In this document: positions 57,501 to 64,000 of the stretch, in pieces
Layout: the number at the start of each line of letters is the position of its first letter
How positions within the stretch are numbered: the first letter of the stretch is position 1
Source: Stenocarpella maydis
Lineage: Eukaryota; Ascomycota; Sordariomycetes; Diaporthales; Diaporthaceae
NCBI GenBank assembly: GCA_002270565.1
Contig: NQMI01000015.1
Coordinates: 250,250-314,249 of the forward strand
Direction: 5' to 3'
DNA: 64,000 nt
The notes under the pieces: model-generated
What the model saw: the letters and a program-made list of their open reading frames with translations, nothing else
Database searches by the model: none
Told to the model about the DNA's origin: nothing
Program-made: the position numbers and the translations under genes

Positions 57501-57781
57501 ACATGTTCCGCGCCCTGAACGGCCTCAGCGCCCCGTCCACTGATACCAAGGAGGAGGCCAAGGTCAAGGCCGAGAACGTGTATACCGTCACCGTGGGAGC
57601 CAGCACCAAGGTCACGCTTGCGCGCTGGCACCTCCTCGAGCCGGAGGATGTAGTGGACTGTGTTGCGCTGCTGGTGGGTGTCGGCGCCCGTGGGGCTGGG
57701 GCCGAAGGTGGGGCGCTGAGCATGGGAGAGGTTAACCTAGCGGCGCTGAGCACGGTTGAGGGGCATGTCCCCAACATTTAG
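54524..57781 (+). CDS. TPS2: Trehalose-6-phosphate phosphatase (Tps2 type)
   Basis: Three exons, 54524-55051, 55136-57080 and 57159-57781, give 1031 residues. A disordered N-terminus precedes a GT20 synthase-like domain (residues of about 170-680) and a C-terminal HAD phosphatase. Phosphatase motifs are complete: FDYDGTLTP with the catalytic Asp pair at about 722/724, IISGRD, the Lys in NKGEIAK, and GDDFTDEDMF. It removes phosphate from trehalose-6-phosphate in the cytosol, the last step of trehalose synthesis. In the GT20 part, HDYHL is HDYYL and the usual sugar-phosphate Lys after RLD is Arg (GRDRLDSVRG), fitting a non-catalytic, complex-forming domain as in yeast Tps2. Both introns (84 and 78 nt) are multiples of three without stops, so the unspliced frame is also open. 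They are called introns because of GTGAGT donors, CAG/TAG acceptors and interruption of conserved blocks (DRCP then GSFIERK). Confidence 0.95.
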   Translation: MADQKGPAKGDGAADTGPHVNFSTLPTRPDDSRTPSSLRPAFDRAVTKSDLLPHHQEANINVPVTPGIGLETYDSGTSADSTESAGNNYFSVKKPLHAPQEAIASPSAIDDNMTDTPADPMSGHDILRRMSKASRGRRQTMAEIKNAYPALSLSGNVISATFNMPHSLRYRKGNDWVSAPRVPRAACKQERKRTSIHANLVCLQELKTRRGQSALFDAFAHLSSDDSSWNHTCVAWTGEIEAPADIPSPPDTPPLTTTNLPSLNKLSAPVPVDVGAEKSVPPPPSKDGLWIPKEDMDRLEYQLSHDKKIRTVPLWLADDTDGKEDGILLKDQSRWRRYAEHDLYTLFHYKTQMPSDGRKERIYWADYYRMNQKFANKILELYKPGDVVVIHDYYLMLLPSMLRQRVPHMYISFFLHCPFPSSEFLRCLPRRKDILEGMLGSNLIGFQSYSYSRHFSSCCTRILSYPSDTGGVETYGSRVEVGVFPIGIDAAKVESLAFAPEVEDKVKALRKMYAGKKIIVGRDRLDSVRGVAQKLMAFERFLELYPDWHERVVLIQVTSPTSIEESTDGDENKIASRVNELVSSISGTYGHLGYEPVQHFPQYLSQDEYFALLRAADIGLITSVRDGMNTTSLEYIVAQRDNNGPLILSEFSGTAGSLKDAIHINPWDLSGVADEINNALTMSDDKRKAMQQSLYRHVTTKNVQSWIGAFLDRLVDVLGSSKNTVSTPLLDRALMLQSYRNAGKRLFMFDYDGTLTPIVKEPSAAIPSQRVIKTLTTLASDHHNAVWIISGRDQAFLTQHLGHIEELGFSAEHGSFMRHPGSKEWENLAETFDMGWQSEVMDVFQKYTDRCPGEFICCPKVPPRVPPMILLLTGIIYLGSFIERKRCALTWHYRLADPEQGPHLAQECHKELEATVARRWDVDVMPGKANIEVRPTFINKGEIAKRLVLQYNNDMSHVAGSATSAPSTASSGSAANDKVEFVLCLGDDFTDEDMFRALNGLSAPSTDTKEEAKVKAENVYTVTVGASTKVTLARWHLLEPEDVVDCVALLVGVGARGAGAEGGALSMGEVNLAALSTVEGHVPNI

Positions 57782-58938
57782 TAGACGGTTTCCCCCCCAG
57801 AGTTGGGGATGCTAGGGGAGGGATGCGTAGTATTGGGGGTTTTCTCTTTTGAGGAGTTCAATGGAGTGATCGGTCATCACGCAGAGTTATTGATTGGCAT
57901 GGTGTGTGGGGTGGGTGGATTGCGGTATCAAGCGCGAAAGAGACGGCAAGTTTTGAACAGCATGGGGAGGGGCAAGCCTTTTGTGTCTTTTTTCCCTCCC
58001 CGACTTCCCTTGTCCTCCCCCCTATATTTTGTTGAGTCCGCCGATTTTCAGATAGGAATAGCTATGCTGAGAGAGGGTCAGAAGTTGTTCATTTGGTATA
58101 CGACAAGACGGCGCACACCCGGCCTAGGAGGCACGCAGCGCCATGCACGCGATAGAGTTAGAAAGAGAAAGAATGGTATGGGATAGACAGCAAGAAACCA
58201 ATGAATGAATCAGAGTTACAGTTATTGAGTCATGTCTCTGCGGTCTCTAGACCTTGGGTTGGAATTATGCTGTGATGTAGGGTGGTAGGTACCTACTTAG
58301 GTATGCTTTATCAGCGGTAGATGAGTTGTCCACTGAGAGATATAGAGTTGCAGTCAATACCTGCACACTTAGCATTTTAAGACTATCCACTTAGCTTTTA
58401 ATATCCGCTTATCTAATACAGGGTTGATCAGCACTGTTTATTCGAGGGTGAGTACGTCCTTTTGGCGAGATGGGATGTTCAGTCTAACCGACCTATATGC
58501 ACATTGCACTGCTCTATGCTAAAGTCGTAAGGCTCCACACTGGCCATTTTTTTTTCTTCCAAGCTTGTTGACCAAAGCAAGGACAGAAGCATGGCTAAGT
58601 AGTGGTCCCAAAGTTGGGTAGGACAGATTGTCTTGCTTCCATGAAGTCTTCGCCCCCATGTTCCACGGCCCGGCAGACTCTGCCTTGCAAATTATAGCTG
58701 AGAGTTTGAGCAGCCGAATATTCTGGCGCGTCGCAGAGTTTCACATCTATTTGAACTGATGGCTGTCCTCTGTCCTTCAACTCAACGACGATTCCCCAAC
58801 CTTATTACTGCACAGGCGCCAAATCATTCCCGACGAACTTTAGAAGCATTTCGACAGCCGCCTCAGTTCACTACAAACCTATCAACATGAAGACCATTCG
58901 ACACATTGTATCCAGACTCGGACTTCTCAACCTAGTAT
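57782..58938. other. Intergenic
   Basis: 3' region of TPS2. No gene or RNA was recognised. Confidence 0.45.
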
Positions 58939-59300
58939 ACATTACTGCCAGGAGAGGGTTCACCGTTCACGTCTTATCTCGTCTCCGCGATGGGTGTCGT
59001 GTCGATTCTTATAACCATCTTTTCGGTCGTGGCTCTTGTACAAGCCGGAGGTTTCAATAAACCTCTAGTGTTCTTCACCGGCTTCTGAGAAGTCTGGGGG
59101 GCGACGGCGCTGAACACTGTGCTGCATCTCCTCATAGACATATATGCCACGGCCATGCTTGCATCATCAAACATGATCATGCAAGCCTTGAGTGCCCCCT
59201 CGCGAGGCGAAATTGACAAGGCTCACGCCAAGGGCTCATGTCTCGAAGTTGGTGCTCTTGCATGACGCAATCCAAGAGCCCAGCATACGCGTCGGCTAAC
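58939..59300 (+). pseudogene. DUF6536-type membrane protein relic
   Basis: In one frame, open apart from two stops, the sequence reads MGVVSILITIFSVVALV, then FNKPLVFFTGF, a stop (TGA 59086-59088), EVWGATALNTVLHLLIDIY, ASSNMIMQALSAPSRGEID, KAHAKGSCLEVGALA and a second stop (59263-59265) followed by RN. The block from LNTVLHLLID to the stop matches, from memory, the conserved core of fungal DUF6536 proteins (typically HLLINVLST, AASNYCMQ, APTRKEVD, AHA, WLDIGVPSVRN). The first TGA replaces what is usually Trp, a G-to-A change. The rest of the large multi-pass protein is absent. An overlapping 54-residue frame starts at 58887 in another frame and is probably not its start. Confidence 0.55.
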
Positions 59301-59749
59301 TTTCTATCATAACAGCACTTCACATAGTAGTTCCTCGCGGGGGTAATATACCCTGGGGGCGGATAAATCCCAAAGTGACCCGGATGATCCGCTCGTCCCA
59401 CATGACAGGAGAGAAACCACTGACGAGGAATTGTGCCGGTCTCAACGACACGAGTTGCTGAAATGATACCCCTCGCCCAGGTGCATCAAGAAGGCGCAGC
59501 ATTTGCGGGGAAGGGGGGGGATGATGACATATCGGGCGACGCCGAATGCATTCTCACGCCCTGCGCTTGTTTATCCATACAAGAGGGACATGGATTGATG
59601 ATGACCCGAGGACTATAAGATGACGACCTCGGGACCTCTAGGAGCTGGCTGTCAGCAGCCTAACAAATTCCAGCAAGCCTCAGCTGCATCATCTCCACAG
59701 CCAGAAACTATACAGAACACCAGCCAAGAATAACCGGAGCCTGGAGAAG
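59301..59749. other. Intergenic
   Basis: No gene was seen. A G run lies near 59512-59520. This region includes the presumed promoter of the amidase relic. Confidence 0.4.
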
Positions 59750-61909
59750 ATGGCATCACAAACCTCACCAACAGACTGGCGCACCATCGCGCAGCAGAAA
59801 AGGGACGCCCTCCTGTCCGCGATCCCAGAGCAGTGGCGGATCCCCCAGTCCACGATCGACACCGCCCCGTCGGATCTCACAGACCCCAAGTTCATACACC
59901 AGTTCCTCACCCCGTCCGAGATCCAGATCACCGAGCGCCCGCCCCGGGGATCCTGGCCAGGCCCGACGGGCGAGTGACGCCGTCTCGGTGGACAGGCCTC
60001 AGCCACCGCGCGGCGGTGGTACAAGCTCCGTCTCCCTGTCCGAGGTCCTCTTGGGCCGGCGCTCGCCACCGCGCGGGGGCTCGACGAGCACCTCGCCGCC
60101 CACGGGAGGCCTGTCGGGCCGCTGCACGTGCCTAGCCTCAAACTCGATCGACGTCAGGGCGCGCGCACGTCGCTCGGTCGTGAGCTGGCTGGGGCGGGGC
60201 CGGCGGCGCGGACGCGGCCGTCGCGGCGGCGCTGAGGCGGCAGGGGGCCGTCTTCCACGTCAAGACGGCTGTGCCGCAGGCGTCGTTTGCGGGCGAGACC
60301 TTTGGGGCGGTCAGCGGGTATGTGGTCAACCCGCTGAGGAGGGAGGCCTTCTCGGCTGGGGGGTCCTCCGGGGGCGAGGCTGCCCTGCTGGCGCTGAGGG
60401 GGAGTGTGCTCGGGCTGGGGACTGATATTGGCATGTATTGATCTCTTCCTGTGCTTTCTGAGTATATCCCGGGAGGAGGATGACCTGGCTTGCTCGGGAG
60501 GTATTCCTACCCCTCCCCCTTCGGGATATATCCATGGACGGGAGCTGTCCCGTCTCAGAGCCACACCGATATCTCCCCTCTCCTCACTCTCAACCTTACA
60601 ACAATGCCCGGTAGCTAACTCCCCACGCAAACAACAGGCGGCTCAATCCGCTGGCCCTCAGCAGGAGTGGGCGCCTACGGCCTCCGCCCATCGACAGGCC
60701 GCCTCCCCTACTCCGGGATTCGCAGCGTGGTCGGGGGGCTCGAGTCCCTCACGGACGTCCGCTTCTCGGTGGGGCCCATGGCCGTGGGCGACGCCTCGGC
60801 CCTCGCCACCCTCGTGCGCGCCGCCCTCGCCGACGAGCCCTGGCGGCGCGACCCCCTCGTCGAGATGGCCTGGCCGAGGACGCCTCGAGGCGGCGAGGCG
60901 GACGCACACGGGGCAGCGCAGGAGGCCCAGGGCGGCGGCGGCGGCGGGAGGAGCAGCACGAGGCAGCTGGTCGTCGGCGTCGCGCGCACCGACGGCCTCG
61001 TCACGCCCCAGCCGCCGGTCCTGCGCGCCGTCGACACCGTCGCGGCGGCCCTCCGCGCCGCGGGCCACGTCGTCGTCCCCTTTGCGCACGCGGCCGAGGC
61101 GGCCCTGGCCGAGGAGGCCATAGGGCTCTGGGGCGCCGCGGCCTACGCGGACCTGGGGTTCGCGCACGCGCAGTTCCGCGCGTCGGGCGAGGATGTCGAC
61201 CCGCTGATGCCGCTTGCCTTTGACCCGGACAGGAGGCCCGGGTCGGGCCCGCTGCGGGCTGGGGAGGTGCAGGAGGTCAACGTGAGGATAAGGAAGTACA
61301 GGGAGGCGTACCTCGCCGCGTGGGAGGCGACGGCCCTCACGGATGGGAACACGGTGGGCAGGCCTGTGGATGTGGTCGTGATGCCTGTTGCGCCGTACAG
61401 TGCTGCGAGGATCGGGAGGATCAGGTATATCGGTGGGTGACAGCCACACGTGCCCCCCCCCCCCGGCCTGGGCCCTGGCACTGACATGGGCCTTGTCTTG
61501 TAGGCTACACCCTCCCCGTCGTTCTCAATGACCAGTCAGCCGCGGTCCTCCCCGTCCTCACGACCGACAGGGACATCGACGTCGTGCGCCCGCCCGAGAT
61601 GCCCGAGGGGGTGACCACGGAGGAGTACGTCACGGCCAACAACAAGGTTCACCAGGACTGTGAGTTTGTTCCCCCCCTTGTCTCCCGGTGACACTTAAAA
61701 GACGGGCGGGCGATCAGGTACGAGGAAGAGGTGGTGCTGACTGCTCGTCCTCGTCGACAGACGACCCGGAGCTTTATCACGGCCTGCCGGTCAACGTGCA
61801 GGTCATCGGGCGGCGGTTCCAGGAAGAAAAGGTCCTGGCCATCACAGAGTACATCGACGAGCTGCTCAAGGCAGGCCGGGTGGAGCACGGCAGTGCGCAC
61901 ACGCTCTGA
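59750..61909 (+). pseudogene. Amidase-signature enzyme, first exon frameshifted
   Basis: The 5' frame (MASQTSPTDWRTIAQQKRDA to SEIQITE) is a typical fungal acetamidase start. It then breaks: between about 59945 and 60215 homologous pieces fall in alternating frames (GILARPDGRV, then SVSLSEVLLG, then ALATARGLDEHLAAHGRPVG, then SIDV), needing several single-base indels. From about 60215 it is clean: GAVFHVKTAVPQ (catalytic Lys), SAGGSSGGEAALL, GTDIG, then GSIRWPSAGVGAYGLRPS with the nucleophile Ser region. Introns at 60431-60637 (GC donor, GCATGT), 61433-61503 and 61660-61760 join in phase. The C-terminal exons, including DPELYHGLPVNVQVIGRR, are complete to TGA at 61907-61909. Active amidases hydrolyse amides to acid plus ammonia. 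All catalytic residues survive, so either a recent pseudogene or local sequencing error is possible. Confidence 0.8.
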
Positions 61910-62135
61910 GGTGCGACATGGTTTTGTGTATCAGGGCACCTTGGGTCTCTGCTATGGCAATCTCAATCAGGACGATTCCTTGTACGACATCTGGCGAGGC
62001 TCATTTTTTGGAGAGGTTACTTGGCGGTGCCAATCTTGATTCTTTGACTTGTCGGGTAGCCGTCCAGTGCCAGATGGCTTGTAAACGGACCGTAGGGAAA
62101 TAGTTGCTGGCAGCTGTAGTGCAGTGGACACTCAC
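61910..62135. other. Intergenic
   Basis: Short gap between the amidase relic and the CorA-like fragment. No separate feature was seen. Confidence 0.3.
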
Positions 62136-62680
62136 CCATCGATTTTACAATGTATTTGCTTGAGTAAGCCCCGGTCTCCCCTGGTTGAAAATTGGGACAC
62201 GTGCCTTGATCACCTTGAAGCTGATTGATGGGAAGAGCGAAGAGTCCTGCCATGAATGATAATGGCGTGAAGATGATAGTGACTATGATCAGCCCGAGGA
62301 CAGATGCACGACGTTGCAGTCGGACTGGTAACCCGGATCGAGAAGACTGCAAAAGCAGCTGTCAGCGAGTGCATAGACGAATGCATTGGATAATTCCCCA
62401 TCAAACACACTATTTTTCCCACTTGTAGATTTTGGCGATATCCAAGTTTGAGTCAACTGTTGTACGACTTTGGTGAATGTCCTAGAAGGCAGACTGACCA
62501 TTCGTTTGGGCAACGTCGACGCATGAATCCGCCTGCATTTGTGACAATGTCTGCTTTGATGCCTGGGGACTCAGTTCATGGTGGCAATATCTTGGAATCC
62601 TGAGATATGAGCTCAGCTGCCTGTGCTTCAAGAAATGTTGAGAACATGTTAACGGCATGGCTGCCTCCTCGGCGGCCATA
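62136..62680 (-). pseudogene. CorA-like Mg2+ transporter fragment
   Basis: On the minus strand, 62136-62352 encodes RASVLGLIIVTIIFTPLSFM followed by AGLFALPINQLQ and YSSKYIVKSMG. This matches the first membrane helix and flanks of fungal CorA-like proteins (IFTPLSF, AGLFALP). It follows a good acceptor (GCTGACAGCTGCTTTTGCAG) and ends at a GTGAGT donor. An upstream piece at about 62503-62600 (SQMQADSCVDVAQTN) could be the end of the preceding coiled-coil exon, but its phase does not match. The second membrane helix and the pore region cannot be found downstream. It is therefore most likely a decayed C-terminal piece. Intron positions are tentative. Confidence 0.42.
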
Positions 62681-64000
62681 CTGTTTTCTTAAAGCTCCCG
62701 AACTCTACACCTCCCCTGGGGTTTCAAATGTTAATTCCTCTTCTGCCACTACCTTTATCCCCGTATTCCAGGGCTGCATTGGACCCATTGCGGCGACCGA
62801 AGGTCACGATGTAACGTTTGAAACCCTGGGGGAGGTATAATGACAATTGCGGTGCGGCAGTGCAGAAATGTCCAACAAGTCTAACCCTCCGCCCACACCA
62901 GACTGGGGGTGTCTTTATCGCCGTTATTTAGCGCAGGATCGTGCTGCTGAAGTGGAATGAGCCTTCACTATCGCCAGTCTGTCGAATTGTACCACCATGC
63001 ATTCACTCCGCCCCGAAATGTGTACGGTGAGCTGGGAGAGTCGGCCTCGGCACCAGGGCAGCTGCCAACCCAGACTCAAAATGGCTAGATATGCAAGGTG
63101 GCAGCCCCGCCTACTGCGTCGTCGAATCATCCCACGGGTGCGTTCGCATCCACTCTGCAGCTCGTGACCTCCGATGCGGTGGGCACCAGCTTGGAGCCTC
63201 CGGGAGAGGGGCTAGTGTCTCACCGCCACACGGGCCGGGCCAGCAGTCGCGGGGACAGGGCAAAGAGCGGCGGATGCTACACAGAGTCGGCAGAGATCCA
63301 CGATGCTGGTTCTGGTTACACTGGAGCGCTGTAAGAGAAGTAGCGGAGGCGGGGGTTGGTGAAGCCAACTGGACAGAACCGAGTCCACTCACACCTCCCA
63401 TCTCTGGGCGAGTTCGTCCGGGTTGAGTAGCGTACACTCCGAATGAGCATGGGGCATCATCGAGCAGGTGCGCGTGGGATCGGCCCAGGGGACAGCCCTG
63501 TTATTGTGGGGGAAAAGAAGTCGAGGCACGGAGTATGGCGGCTCGGCTTTGTCGAGAGTGTGGGCGGAACGAGTTCCGCGCCGGGCGACGGCGGCGGTGT
63601 GGGGCTTGACCCGAGGGAGTGGGCCGAAGGAAGACGATGACGGGGAAAGAATTATCACCACTGGTGATGGGTCACTCATGTCAGGACAGGTGGTTCTGGT
63701 GACGGGATATCTCTTGTAGTGCAAGAGGGCTTGCCTTGGGATTTTGGAGAAGTTGAAGAGAACGTCGGAGGCGAAGAGCAGGCGGGACGGACGAGAGGCA
63801 GCCAGCGACGGACTGCTGCTTGCCGCTTGACGATGTTGGGACCATGGCGGCGGGCATGAATTAGTACGGACCTGGGAGGTGAGGTGGCCCTAGGCATGAG
63901 GACTGCACGCAGCAAAGCACATGTGTGTGTGATGGAGTTACATCAGAATTCATCAGGATCCAACCGGGTTTGCAAACGATGATGCCTCTCCGACCCCTAA
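62681..64000. other. Right-end stretch without a supported gene
   Basis: Apart from the MITE-like element at 62706-62839, only short frames on both strands, without recognisable domains. A gene entering from the right edge cannot be excluded. Confidence 0.4.
62706..62839. mobile_element. MITE-like element, about 130 bp, TA flanks
   Basis: The left end (62706-62733, TACACCTCCCCTGGGGTTTC...) and the reverse complement of the right end (62812-62839, TATACCTCCCCCAGGGTTTC...) agree at 24 of 28 positions; three of the four differences are C/T, one is G/A. The outermost TA on both sides fits a TA target duplication, the hallmark of Tc1/mariner-type elements. The interior of about 78 bp is non-coding. 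Confidence 0.72.

Noticed and set aside
54524..57781. Calling the gene a trehalose-6-phosphate synthase because of its GT20 domain
   Set aside because: The complete HAD phosphatase motifs at the C-terminus and altered GT20 residues fit the Tps2 phosphatase subunit instead.
54524..57781. Treating the gene as intronless because the frame is open throughout
   Set aside because: Both extra segments have good donors and acceptors and interrupt conserved blocks, so they are introns.

Overview
The window looks like nuclear DNA of a filamentous ascomycete (Pezizomycotina, probably Sordariomycetes; this is inference). The genes are split by short introns, mostly 50-130 nt, with GTRAGT-type donors and CTRAY-type branch sites. 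The gene families are typically fungal: HET-domain proteins, a PNP-NACHT-ankyrin NLR, mannitol 2-dehydrogenase, a FRE-type ferric reductase, a TPS2-type trehalose-6-phosphate phosphatase, and a secreted cysteine-rich protein. I found no rRNA, CRISPR array, bacterial operon or convincing tRNA. Splice sites were read by eye, and each spliced frame was checked to close without stops.

Layout. 1-381: 3' end of a coiled-coil gene running off the left edge. 2022-5200: an NLR with purine/uridine phosphorylase, NACHT and ankyrin parts, broken by at least seven lesions. 7467-9266: mannitol 2-dehydrogenase with a mitochondrial-type leader. 11219-13356: first HET gene. 13.4-17.1 kb: gene-poor, holding one of two diverged copies of a dispersed repeat. 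17168-17642: small secreted eight-cysteine protein. 18155-18262: possible 35-residue secreted peptide. 18756-21352: long coiled-coil protein. 22024-24287 (minus): secreted calcineurin-like phosphoesterase. 24777-25343: non-coding element with long inverted ends. 25675-27309 (minus): single-pass membrane protein. 28604-30986: second HET gene, flanked by two copies of a 36-37 bp repeat. 32412-33187 (minus): small basic nuclear-type protein with a GC-AG intron.

36.2-47.1 kb is the densest intact block: a ferric reductase, an opine/octopine-dehydrogenase-like reductase, an MFS exporter, a SAM methyltransferase and a five-exon P450. It has the accessory-gene profile of a small metabolic or metal-handling cluster but no visible backbone synthase. 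It ends at a very AT-rich stretch (47.1-48.7 kb) that looks RIP-mutated. A GC-rich BTB-like gene (49702-51027), a long non-coding leader with a minisatellite and a poly-T tract, and TPS2 (54524-57781) follow. The right end is a graveyard: a DUF6536 membrane-protein relic, a frameshifted amidase, a CorA-like fragment and a 130-bp TA-flanked MITE-like element.

The housekeeping carbon-storage genes (mannitol, trehalose) are intact. They sit among non-self-recognition genes, relics and repeats, so this reads as a fast-evolving accessory segment with islands of conserved genes.
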